This document shows, one piece after another, positions 34,036 to 43,109 of a DNA stretch of 64,000 bases. Numbering within the stretch: position 1 is the first letter of the stretch; every line of letters begins with the position of its first letter. Source of the stretch: Nannocystis pusilla (GTDB lineage: Bacteria; Myxococcota_A; Polyangia; Nannocystales; Nannocystaceae); NCBI RefSeq assembly GCF_020073745.1, contig NZ_JAIRAU010000027.1, positions 204,001 to 268,000 of the forward strand, given 5' to 3'. Both the position numbers and the translations under genes were made by a program. Below the pieces are notes generated by a model that had not been told where the DNA came from, did not search any database, and saw nothing but the letters and a program-made list of their open reading frames with translations.

Positions 34036-34122
34036 CCAGTGGTGTTCCGCGCCTGCGGGTGGCCGCGGTCGGGCGTCTCGAGCGGGCCTGTGCTCCGCCG
34101 GGCTGCCGACTGCCCTCCACGA

Positions 34123-34195
34123 CATGGAGCATCGGACATGTCCAATCGGCCATGTTCGGGAGGGCATGGTGAAAGAGACAGGTTCAATCGGTCTG
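34123..34195. repeat. 14-bp-period array, six boxes, in a convergent gap
   Basis: 34123 CATG, 34137 CATG, 34151 CATG, 34165 CATG, 34179 CAGG, 34193 CTGC, with spacers gagcatcgga, tccaatcggc, ttcgggaggg, gtgaaagaga and ttcaatcggt. It lies between two convergent genes and runs into the last codons of the HxlR gene. Confidence 0.9.
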
Positions 34196-34576
34196 CTCGT
34201 CCCGGTCCTTGCGGTCGAAGCGAGCGCGGGCGTGGGCGATCTCGACGCGGTGGCCCGCGGCCCAGGCCGCCAGCGCGAGGACGGGGTCGAGCAGGGTCCG
34301 ACCGAGCGCGGTCAGCTCGTAGTCGACGCGCGGCGGGACCGTCGGCGTGACGGTGCGCATCACCAGGCCGTCGCGCTCGAGGTTGCGGAGCGTCAGGGTG
34401 AGCATGCGCTGGGAGATGCCCTCGATCGACCGGCGCAGCTCGCTGAAGCGCAGCGGGCGCTCGCTCAACATGCTGACGACGAGCACGCTCCACTTGTCGC
34501 CGACCCGGTGCAGGACGTCGCGCACCGCCAGACAGGTCTCTTGCTCGTGCATGGTCGCGGACTCGGCTCTCTTCAT
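34184..34576 (-). CDS. HxlR-family winged-helix transcription regulator
   Basis: 130 residues from the ATG complementary to 34574-34576. HxlR core: ETCLAVRDVLHRVGDKWSVL, RPLRFSELRRSIEGISQRML, TLTLRNLERDGLVMRTVTPT and RVDYELTALG. The Cys near the N-terminus (about 15) is the usual redox- or aldehyde-sensing position in this family. Upstream in-frame codons to 34699 look non-native. The C-terminal tail (about 118-130, ARFDRKDRDEQTD) is partly coded by the 14-bp-period array. The target genes are unknown; HxlR regulators often act on neighbouring oxidoreductases. Confidence 0.88.
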   Translation of the reverse strand: MKRAESATMHEQETCLAVRDVLHRVGDKWSVLVVSMLSERPLRFSELRRSIEGISQRMLTLTLRNLERDGLVMRTVTPTVPPRVDYELTALGRTLLDPVLALAAWAAGHRVEIAHARARFDRKDRDEQTD

Positions 34577-34735
34577 AACGCAGGTGACGGTTGGGATGAA
34601 CACGGCGCAGGTGGCGACCGCCGCGGCTTCACGTCGGCCCGCCGTCGACGCGGGCCTGGGCGTGAGGGCCGAGGGCAGGGTGCTCGCGGATGCGGCCATG
34701 GCGGAATTATGCCCGCCGCCGCGGTCCGGCGCCGA
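34577..34735. other. Gap between HxlR regulator and hipA
   Basis: 159 bp between two minus-strand genes, expected to hold the HxlR promoter. I see no strong promoter boxes or terminator. Confidence 0.3.
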
Positions 34736-36013
34736 TCAGCGGCGGCGCGATCGCTTGCTCGCGGTCGCGCCCGGGAGCTCGGCCTCGGCCGCCACGGCGT
34801 CGAGGCGGCGGCCGATGTCGCGGATCGTGGCGGGGTCGACGTCGACGGCGCGGGCCTCCAGGGGCCAGCGCTGCAGGGCAGCGCGCACCTCGTCGACGAT
34901 CGTACGCGCGGTCTTCTCGTCGATGCCGGCGCGCCGGGCCAGGCGCAGCATGTGCTGCCAGGTCGGGCGGCGGCCCTCGCCGTCGAGCGTCATCGTGTGC
35001 TCGCCGCCGGGGCCGGCGACGAAGTTGAGGTCGTACGGGGGCGACATGCGCCAGGAGCCGTCCGGGTCCATGATGAAGGAGAAGTTCTTGCCGTGATCGT
35101 CGCGGTTGTGCGCGAGCACGTTGAAGACCATGTGGCGGAAGGCCCGGCGCACCTCCGGTTGCGCGCGCGTCAGGTGGGCGGTGACGCGGAGGAGCATGTC
35201 GTAGTCGAGGTTGGGCTCGCGGAAGTCGGCGTCGAGCAGGCCGGCGAGGGTGTGCACGTGCGTCCTCGCGTCGGCGTCGCGGTCGAAGCGGCGCACGCCG
35301 AAGAAGCGCTGGCCGGCGCCCGACACGAACAGGCGCGTGTCCGGCACCTCGAGCCCGGCGAGGCGGCCGAGGCGGGCGTAGACGTGCTCGATCGCCCCCG
35401 CGTCGCGCTGCTCGGAGCCGGACCAGAACTTGATCAGCCACGGCTCGTGGCCGGGCGGCGGTACGGCTGTCCCATAGACCATGCTGTCCCCACGGACAGC
35501 CACGAGAACCTTCGGCCGCGCGCCGCCGGGCGAGCCGCCCGCGTGCTGCAGCACCGGCAACAGCTCCGAGGGGTGGCCCTGATAGACCTCGTCGGCGGCG
35601 GCCGCGAGCAGCTCGAGGGCGATCGACTGGTCGGCCACCGGCTCGACGTCGGTGCACGGGTGGAAGGTGAGCGCCCCCATGGTGCGCGCGCCGAGGTGCG
35701 CCAAGCGGTCGAGCGGCGACAGCTTCTCGGGCGAGAGGCCGCGCCTGCGGAACAGCCGGTCCATCAGGAGCAGGCCCCAGCCGTCGGGCAACGCGTCGGC
35801 GAACACGCCGTGCAGGCGCGTGGTCGCGGGGGCCTTGAAGATACCTGGCTGAAGGGGCAGCTTGAGCGGCGAGATCGACGGGCCGGCGGCCAGCCAGGTC
35901 GAGGCGTACTCGAACCAGATCGCCCGCTCGTGCAGCAGGAGGTGGCCGACGACCTGCGCGTCGCCGGCGGTGCGCTCGAGGCGGACCTCGAGCTTGCGGC
36001 TCGTGGCGATCAT
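34736..36013 (-). CDS. hipA: HipA-type serine/threonine kinase toxin
   Basis: 425 residues. The N-terminal subdomain has GVFADALPDGWGLLLMDRL. The nucleotide loop is GGSPGGARPK (about 159-168), and the catalytic loop is AHNRDDHGKNFSFI (301-314) with the kinase Asp in NRDDH and the Asn in KN. YDLNF (327-331) matches the metal-binding DxN-type motif. HipA toxins phosphorylate glutamyl-tRNA synthetase or other targets, causing growth arrest. Its ATG overlaps the hipB stop by 4 bp. Two repeat elements lie in frame near residues 171-183 and about 51-57. Confidence 0.88.
   Translation of the reverse strand: MIATSRKLEVRLERTAGDAQVVGHLLLHERAIWFEYASTWLAAGPSISPLKLPLQPGIFKAPATTRLHGVFADALPDGWGLLLMDRLFRRRGLSPEKLSPLDRLAHLGARTMGALTFHPCTDVEPVADQSIALELLAAAADEVYQGHPSELLPVLQHAGGSPGGARPKVLVAVRGDSMVYGTAVPPPGHEPWLIKFWSGSEQRDAGAIEHVYARLGRLAGLEVPDTRLFVSGAGQRFFGVRRFDRDADARTHVHTLAGLLDADFREPNLDYDMLLRVTAHLTRAQPEVRRAFRHMVFNVLAHNRDDHGKNFSFIMDPDGSWRMSPPYDLNFVAGPGGEHTMTLDGEGRRPTWQHMLRLARRAGIDEKTARTIVDEVRAALQRWPLEARAVDVDPATIRDIGRRLDAVAAEAELPGATASKRSRRR
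35466..35500. repeat. Two overlapping 14-bp-period units inside hipA
   Basis: 35466 GCTG, tcccatagac, CATG; and 35483 GCTG, tccccacgga, CAGC. The second has a perfect 6-bp stem. They fall between the nucleotide loop and the next conserved strand of HipA. Confidence 0.55.
35844..35861. repeat. 14-bp-period unit inside hipA
   Basis: CCTG, spacer gctgaagggg, CAGC. It encodes PLQPGIF in HipA. Confidence 0.4.
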
Positions 36014-36303
36014 CGGCGACCTCGCTGGCGCACCGGGCCCTGACCGCGCTGCTCGAGCTCGGCGAGCGTGCGCGCGGGCGGCGGGGCGAACACGGACTCG
36101 AACTGCTCGAGGCAGCCGAGCGCGAGAGCCAGCTTGAGCAGGTTGTCGAGCGCGATCTGACCGGTCGCCTCGAAGCGCTTGACGGTGCTCGCGCTGATGC
36201 CCGCCCGCTCGGCCAGCGTGTCCCGCTTCCAGTCGCGCGCCAGCCGGAGCTGCTTCATCCGCGCGGCGAGGCCCTGCGCGACCTCTTCGGTGGTGAAGAG
36301 CAC
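36010..36303 (-). CDS. hipB: HipB-type antitoxin, XRE-family repressor
   Basis: 97 residues. Helix-turn-helix of the XRE type: MKQLRLARDWKRDTLAERAG, then ISASTVKRFEATGQIALDNL. It pairs with hipA through an ATGA overlap. HipB neutralises HipA and represses the operon. The C-terminus (LAELEQRGQGPVRQRGRR) is basic and probably flexible. Confidence 0.88.
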   Translation of the reverse strand: MLFTTEEVAQGLAARMKQLRLARDWKRDTLAERAGISASTVKRFEATGQIALDNLLKLALALGCLEQFESVFAPPPARTLAELEQRGQGPVRQRGRR

Positions 36304-36338
36304 AAGGGGTATTATGTGAGCTTTTGGGGGCGAAGCAA
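36304..36338 (-). promoter_or_regulatory. Candidate hipBA promoter
   Basis: On the minus strand a TTGCTT box (36333-36338) is followed after 16 bp by CATAAT (36311-36316). The predicted start lies next to the hipB ATG at 36303, so the message would be leaderless. The region is clearly AT-richer than its surroundings. Confidence 0.38.
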
Positions 36339-36409
36339 GGCGATTATGGTCAAGATACTGTCTCTTATTTTCTCCCGAGCCGTCGAGCTCGTCGGGCCGT
36401 ACAACGCAG

Positions 36410-36509
36410 GCCGGCGACGTCCTCCGCAGGCGGGTACGGAGCGGCGGACTCGGACGCAGGCGGGACGGAGCCGCGCTTCAGCGCGTGCAGGCGCACAGTC
36501 CGTCGCGCT
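36410..36509. repeat. 100-bp direct repeat, copy 1
   Basis: Matches copy 2 (36552-36651) base for base over most of its length, with a few substitutions and no gaps. The copies are offset by 142 bp with a 42-bp divider. Confidence 0.85.
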
Positions 36510-36551
36510 AGCGATTCATCTCGCAGTCACCGCCGCACGGAGACAAGCGGG

Positions 36552-36651
36552 GCCGGCGACGTCCTCCGCAGGCGGGCGCGGAGCGGCGGACTGGGGCGCA
36601 GGCGGGACGGAGCCGCGCTTCACCGCGCGCAGGCGCACAGTCCGTCGCGCT
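36552..36651. repeat. 100-bp direct repeat, copy 2
   Basis: Same length as copy 1. A 21-bp segment of the repeat occurs again in inverted orientation at 36743-36763 (20 of 21 bases match copy 1 at 36429-36449). A 14-bp-period unit begins nine bases after this copy ends. Confidence 0.85.
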
Positions 36652-36660
36652 CGCGGTTGA

Positions 36661-36678
36661 TCTGTCTTTCGAGCCAGA
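36661..36678. repeat. 14-bp-period unit, intergenic
   Basis: TCTG, spacer tctttcgagc, CAGA, inside a longer inverted repeat (arms GATCTG and CAGATC). Position: just after direct repeat copy 2. Confidence 0.45.
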
Positions 36679-36819
36679 TCATGCCCGAAGCGAGGCGCCG
36701 AGCACGTGAAGCGGGAGGGGCCCGCCGTCCGCGAGGGACCCGGTCCGCCGCTCCGTGCCCGCCGTCACCCAGGACTTCACGGCCCCGCGCTCTCAGCCGC
36801 GAGCGGGACCCCTAACCCT

Positions 36820-38232
36820 CTAGCTGCGCAGCTTGCCGAGCAGCGCGTCGACGTTCTTCTTGGCGTCGCCGTAGAGCATCCGCGTGTTCTCCTTGTAGAA
36901 CAGCGGGTTGTCGACACCGGCGTAGCCGACGCCCTTGCCGCGCTTCATGACGATCACCGTCTTCGCCTTCCACACCTCGATCACCGGCATCCCCGCGATC
37001 GGGCTCGACGGGTCGTCCTGGGCGCCGGGGTTGACGATGTCGTTGGCGCCGATGACCAGCACGAGGTCCGTGTTCGGGCAGTCGTGGTTGATCTCGTCCA
37101 TCTCGAGGACGATGTCGTAGGGCACGTTGGCCTCGGCGAGGAGCACGTTCATGTGCCCCGGCAGGCGGCCGGCGACGGGGTGGATGGCGAAGCGGAAGTT
37201 CGCGCCCGCCTTGCGCAGGATCTTGGCGATCTCGGCCACCGGGTGCTGCGCCTGCGCCACCGCCATGCCGTAGCCCGGCACGACCATGATGTTGCGAGCG
37301 GAGCGCATGAGCTCGATCGTGCCGTCGAGGTCGACCTCGCGGCACTCGCCGACCGGCTGGGCCGCGGCGCCCTTGGGGGCCGGCGCGCCGCCGTCGGAGC
37401 CGAAGCCGCCGGCGATGACGCTGAGGAACGAGCGGTTCATCGCCCGGCACATGATGTACGAGAGGATGGCGCCGCTGCTGCCGACCAGCGCGCCGGTGAC
37501 GATCAGGAGGTCGTTGCTCAGCATGAAGCCGGCGGCGGCGGCGGCCCAGCCGGAGTAGCTGTTGAGCATCGACACCACCACCGGCATGTCGGCGCCGCCG
37601 ATGGCCATGACCATGTGCACGCCGATGACGCTGGCGATGCCGGTCATGATGAGGAGCGGCGTGAGGCCGTGGTGTGGGTCGGCGAGGAACTGGTAGCCGA
37701 GGACCACGCAGCCGAGCACCAGCGCCAGGTTGAGCAGGTGGCGGCCGGGCAGGGTGAGCGGCTTGCCGCCGATGCTGCCGCGCAGCTTGAGGAACGCGAT
37801 GATGGACCCGGTGAAGGTGATCGCGCCGATGAACACGCCGATGTAGACCTCGACGTTGTGGATCGCGTCGGCGTGGTTGGTGGCGCCGAGGTACGACGAC
37901 AGGCCGACCAGCACCGCGGCGGCGCCGACGAAGCTGTGCAGCACGGCCACGAGCTCGGGCATCGCCGTCATGGCGACGCGCGCGGCCAGGACGGCGCCGA
38001 TCAGCGCGCCGGGGATGATGGCCGCGGCGAGGATGGCGAAGCCGCTGCCGCTGATGTTCATCAGCTTGTCGGCGTTCATGCCGACGGCGGTGGCCACCAC
38101 CGCGAGCAGCATGCCGATGATGCCGTAGAGGTTGCCGCGGCGGGCGGTGTCCTGGCGCGACAGGCCGCCGAGGCTGAGGATGAACAGCGCGCTGGCGGCG
38201 ATGTAGATGACGGTGAGGAGGCTGTACGACAT
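36820..38232 (-). CDS. pntB: NAD(P) transhydrogenase beta subunit
   Basis: 470 residues, the expected length. The membrane domain spans about 1-260 with many Gly/Ala helices (SLGGLSRQDTARRGNLYGII, LHSFVGAAAVLVGLSSYLG). The NADP-binding domain III is at the end: VVPGYGMAVAQAQHPVAEIA, HPVAGRLPGHMNVLLAEANV and GANDIVNPGAQDDPSSPIAG, ending VIVMKRGKGVGYAG. It couples hydride transfer from NADH to NADP with proton movement across the inner membrane. It is 18 bp downstream of pntA and co-transcribed with it. Confidence 0.95.
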   Translation of the reverse strand: MSYSLLTVIYIAASALFILSLGGLSRQDTARRGNLYGIIGMLLAVVATAVGMNADKLMNISGSGFAILAAAIIPGALIGAVLAARVAMTAMPELVAVLHSFVGAAAVLVGLSSYLGATNHADAIHNVEVYIGVFIGAITFTGSIIAFLKLRGSIGGKPLTLPGRHLLNLALVLGCVVLGYQFLADPHHGLTPLLIMTGIASVIGVHMVMAIGGADMPVVVSMLNSYSGWAAAAAGFMLSNDLLIVTGALVGSSGAILSYIMCRAMNRSFLSVIAGGFGSDGGAPAPKGAAAQPVGECREVDLDGTIELMRSARNIMVVPGYGMAVAQAQHPVAEIAKILRKAGANFRFAIHPVAGRLPGHMNVLLAEANVPYDIVLEMDEINHDCPNTDLVLVIGANDIVNPGAQDDPSSPIAGMPVIEVWKAKTVIVMKRGKGVGYAGVDNPLFYKENTRMLYGDAKKNVDALLGKLRS

Positions 38233-38250
38233 CGTGGTGGTCCCCGCCGC

Positions 38251-39843
38251 TTACTTGCGGAACATCTTCAGCATGCGCTGGGTGACGAGGAAGCCGCCGG
38301 CGACGTTGATCATCGCCAGCAAGATGGCGGCCGCGCCGAGCAGGGTCGCCGCCGAGGTCGGCGCGCCCGAGATCTGCAACATGCCGCCGATGATGATGAT
38401 GCCGCTGATCGCGTTGGTGACGCTCATCAGTGGGGTGTGCAGCGCCGGCGAGACGCTCCAGACGACCTGGTAGCCGATGAAGCAGGCCAGCACGAACACG
38501 GTGAAGTGGCTGAGGAAGCTCGACTGGTCGTCGACGCCGAGGCCGATGCCGACCAGCGCGACGCCGGCCAGCAGCAGCGGCCACGGGCTCGACTCGCCGG
38601 CGGGCGGACCGTGGCCGTGGCCGTGGCTCTTCGGCGGCGGGGCCGAGGGGCGCGGCGGCTCGGGCGCGGCGGCGGCGGGCGTCGGCTTGGCGGCGGCAGG
38701 CGCAGGCGCGGGCGCGGCCGGGGCGGCGGGCCGGGGTGGCGGCCACTTGATCTCGCCGGCGTGGGTGATGAGGCAGCCGCGCACGACCTCGTCGTTCTCG
38801 TCGATGCGGAAGCCCGTGGCCTTGCCCATGTCGTCGAGCAAGTGACACAGGTTGGTGCCGTACAGCTGGCTCGACTGCGCGGCCATGCGGCTCGGCAGGT
38901 CGGTGTAGCCGATGATGGTGACGCCGCCGTGCACGACCTTCTCGCCGGGCGCGGTCAGCTCGCAGTTGCCACCTGTCTCTGCGGCCAGGTCGACGATCAC
39001 CGAGCCGGGCTTCATGCGCTCGACCATGTCGCGCAGGATCAGCTTGGGCGCCGGCTTGCCGGGGATCAGCGCGGTGGTGACGATGATGTCGACCTCTTCG
39101 GCCTGGCGGCGGAACAGGTCCATCTCCGCGGCGATGAAGGCCGGGCTCATCTCCTTGGCGTAGCCGCCGATGCCGGTGCCGTCCTCCTTGAAGTCGAGCT
39201 CGAGGAACTCGGCGCCCATGCTCTCGACCTGCTCCTTGACGACGGGGCGGGTGTCGAAGGCGCGGACGATGGCGCCCAGGCCGCGGGCGACGCCGATGAC
39301 GGCGAGGCCGGCCACGCCGGCGCCGATGACGAGGACCTTGGCCGGCGGGACCTTGCCGGCCGCCGTGATCTGACCGGTGAAGAAGCGGCCGAAGCAGTTG
39401 GCGGCCTCGATGACGGCGCGGTAACCGGAGATGTTGCCCATCGACGACAGCGCGTCGAGCTTCTGCGCCCGGGAGATCCGCGGGACGGCGTCCATGCCGA
39501 GGACGGTGGCGCCGCGGCTGCGCAGGCGCTCGACCAGGTCGGGGTTCTGCGCCGGCCAGACGAAGCCGATGAGGACCTGGCCGTCGCGCAGCAGATCGAC
39601 CTCGAAGGCGGTCGGCGGGCGGACCTTGAGGACGATGTCGACCTGTTCCCAAAGACCGGCGGCATCGGCCGCGATCCCGCAGCCGACGCTGGCATAGGCG
39701 TCGTCGCCGAATTCGGCGGCCGCGCCGGCTCCGGACTCGACCACCACGGCGAAGCCCTGGCTCTGCAGGCGCTTGGCGGTGTCAGGGGTGGCGGCCACCC
39801 GGCGCTCGCCCGGGTAGATCTCCTTCGGAATGCCGATCTTCAT
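38251..39843 (-). CDS. pntA: NAD(P) transhydrogenase alpha subunit
   Basis: 530 residues. The NAD-binding domain I (about 1-380) starts MKIGIPKEIYPGERRVAATP and has VLVIGAGVAGLAVIGVARGL. A Pro/Ala linker with a short His tract (about 385-430, KSHGHGHGPPAG) leads to the three-helix membrane segment (about 440-530). This fused layout matches E. coli PntA, though the low-complexity linker is longer than usual. A 14-bp-period unit (38972-38989) covers the codons for the conserved DLAAETGGN motif. Confidence 0.94.
   Translation of the reverse strand: MKIGIPKEIYPGERRVAATPDTAKRLQSQGFAVVVESGAGAAAEFGDDAYASVGCGIAADAAGLWEQVDIVLKVRPPTAFEVDLLRDGQVLIGFVWPAQNPDLVERLRSRGATVLGMDAVPRISRAQKLDALSSMGNISGYRAVIEAANCFGRFFTGQITAAGKVPPAKVLVIGAGVAGLAVIGVARGLGAIVRAFDTRPVVKEQVESMGAEFLELDFKEDGTGIGGYAKEMSPAFIAAEMDLFRRQAEEVDIIVTTALIPGKPAPKLILRDMVERMKPGSVIVDLAAETGGNCELTAPGEKVVHGGVTIIGYTDLPSRMAAQSSQLYGTNLCHLLDDMGKATGFRIDENDEVVRGCLITHAGEIKWPPPRPAAPAAPAPAPAAAKPTPAAAAPEPPRPSAPPPKSHGHGHGPPAGESSPWPLLLAGVALVGIGLGVDDQSSFLSHFTVFVLACFIGYQVVWSVSPALHTPLMSVTNAISGIIIIGGMLQISGAPTSAATLLGAAAILLAMINVAGGFLVTQRMLKMFRK
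38972..38989. repeat. 14-bp-period unit inside pntA
   Basis: CCTG, spacer tctctgcggc, CAGG. It lies on codons for a conserved PntA segment with no length change. Confidence 0.4.
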
Positions 39844-40050
39844 AGCGTTGCGGGACTGCTGACCAGGTGCATGACCTGGCCGCGGCAGCCGGCCCGAGAG
39901 ATATCACGAGGACGTGCGCGGCTCTAGCGTTTCCTCGCCGAATTCGGCAAATGTCGCGGCGCTCCGCCCGGCCGCGCGAGGCAGGTCGCTTGAGCGGTCG
40001 CACGGACGCACCGCCTGGCAGCGCCGGCGCGCCTCGCTAGCCTCGCGGCC

Positions 40051-40539
40051 ATGGCCGAGCCCCTGACCCACTTCGACCCCGCCGGGGCCGCGCGCATGGT
40101 CGCCGTGACCGACAAACCGGAGACGGCGCGCGCCGCGGTGGCCGAGGCCCGCGTGCGCATGGCCCCGGCCACGCTCGAGCGGATCCGCGAGGGCCAGATC
40201 GGCAAGGGCGACGTGCTCGCGGTGGCCCGCCTGGCCGCGATCGCGGGCGCGAAGCAGACCCCGCAGCTGGTCCCGCTGTGCCATCCGGTGCGCCTCACCG
40301 GGATCGACGTCGAGTTCGTGCTCGAGCCCGACCTCCCCGGCGTGCGCGCGACGGTCCGCGTCACCGCGGTCGACCGCACCGGCCCCGAGATGGAGGCGAT
40401 GACGGCGGCCACCACCGCGGCGCTGACGATCTACGACATGTGCAAGGCGATCGACCGGGCGATGACGATCGAGTCGGTGGTGCTGGTCGAAAAGTCAGGC
40501 GGGAAGTCGGGCGTGTGGCGCCGCGGAGGCGCGGCGTGA
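40051..40539 (+). CDS. moaC: Cyclic pyranopterin monophosphate synthase
   Basis: 162 residues. MoaC motifs: RMVAVTDKPETARAAVAEA, KGDVLAVARLAAIAGAKQT, LVPLCHPVRLTGIDVEF, and the active-site region DMCKAIDRAMTI, where the second basic residue is Arg instead of the usual Lys. It ends KSGGKSGVWRR. It catalyses the second half of cyclic pyranopterin formation in molybdenum cofactor synthesis, partnered with MoaA. No other moa gene is in the window. Confidence 0.93.
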   Translation: MAEPLTHFDPAGAARMVAVTDKPETARAAVAEARVRMAPATLERIREGQIGKGDVLAVARLAAIAGAKQTPQLVPLCHPVRLTGIDVEFVLEPDLPGVRATVRVTAVDRTGPEMEAMTAATTAALTIYDMCKAIDRAMTIESVVLVEKSGGKSGVWRRGGAA

Positions 40540-41130
40540 CGTCGTGGCCGGTCGAGGGCTTCGCCGGCGCGGCGAAGGAGCTGCGGGGGCTGCTCGGGCG
40601 GGCGTTCTGCGACAACCCGGGCATGATGGCCGTGCTCGGCGACGACCGGGCGCGGCGGCTGGTCCGGGCGACCCGACTGATGGGCGGGCTCACCGGCGCG
40701 GCGCTGGCGGCGGGCACGGTCGAGGTGGTCCGGGTCGAGGGACGCCCGGTCGCGACGAGCCTGTCCTATGGGCCAGGCCAGAAGCCGCGCGGGCTGGCGC
40801 TGCTGCCGATCTACCTCGCGGGCCTCAGCGTCGCGTCGTGCCTGCCGCGGCTGCTGCGGCTCGACGAGTTCCTGCGCACGCACCACCCTCGCGCGCCGCA
40901 CTTCTTCCTCGCGGTGCTCGGGGTCGAGCCGGACATGCAGGGGCTGCAGCTCGGCTCGGCGCTGCTGCGCGCGCTGTCGGCCCGCGCCGACGCGGCCGGG
41001 CTGCCGTGTTACCTCGAGACCGACCGCGAGCCGGCGAAGCGGTTGTACATGCGCCACGGCTACGAGGTCGTGGGCGAGCACGACCTCGCCAACCTCGGCG
41101 GGGTGCGGTTCTGGCGGATGCAGCGGCCCG

Positions 41131-41144
<14 letters not shown>
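40536..41144 (+). CDS. GNAT-family N-acetyltransferase
   Basis: 202 residues from GTG 40536, which overlaps the moaC stop by 4 bp. The acetyl-CoA-binding region is LAVLGVEPDMQGLQLGSALL, and the C-terminus has the usual AKRLYMRHGYEVVGEHDL. It resembles eukaryotic-like GNATs of unknown substrate. Its 3' end overlaps the convergent glmS gene by 14 bp. A 14-bp-period unit codes SLSYGPGQ. Confidence 0.83.
40760..40777. repeat. 14-bp-period unit inside GNAT gene
   Basis: CCTG, spacer tcctatgggc, CAGG. The last half resembles the spacer at 59956-59965 in the helicase gene. Confidence 0.45.
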
Positions 41145-42981
<1,837 letters not shown>

Positions 42982-43109
42982 GATGGAGTCTCCTGAACAG
43001 ACGGGGCCGCGAACGCGGCCGGAGGGCGATTCGGGGCCCTTACGCGCGAAGGGGCCCTCGCGCTTCCGCGGGGCCCCTGCGGGTTATCACGAGCCGCGAC
43101 GGCGGTCGA

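Larger units (their letters stand above)
36339..36819. other. Gene-free stretch upstream of hipBA
   Basis: Holds two 100-bp direct repeats, a partial inverted copy (36743-36763), one 14-bp-period unit and no gene I can support. Short plus-strand frames here translate to Arg/Ala-rich nonsense. Confidence 0.55.

Noticed and set aside
36316..36815. Short plus-strand frames over the direct repeats
   Set aside because: They are Arg/Ala-rich, overlap the repeats in two frames and have no motif.
39852..39875. Inverted repeat CCAGG/CCTGG upstream of pntA
   Set aside because: Its arms are not separated by the 10-bp spacer, so it does not belong to the 14-bp family; it may be a chance palindrome.
36706..39927. 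A 1073-codon plus-strand open frame
   Set aside because: Antisense to pntB and pntA; low complexity and no motif.
42982..43109. A glmS-type ribozyme or leader upstream of glmS
   Set aside because: The GC-rich hairpins there do not show ribozyme features, and glmS ribozymes are known mainly from Firmicutes.
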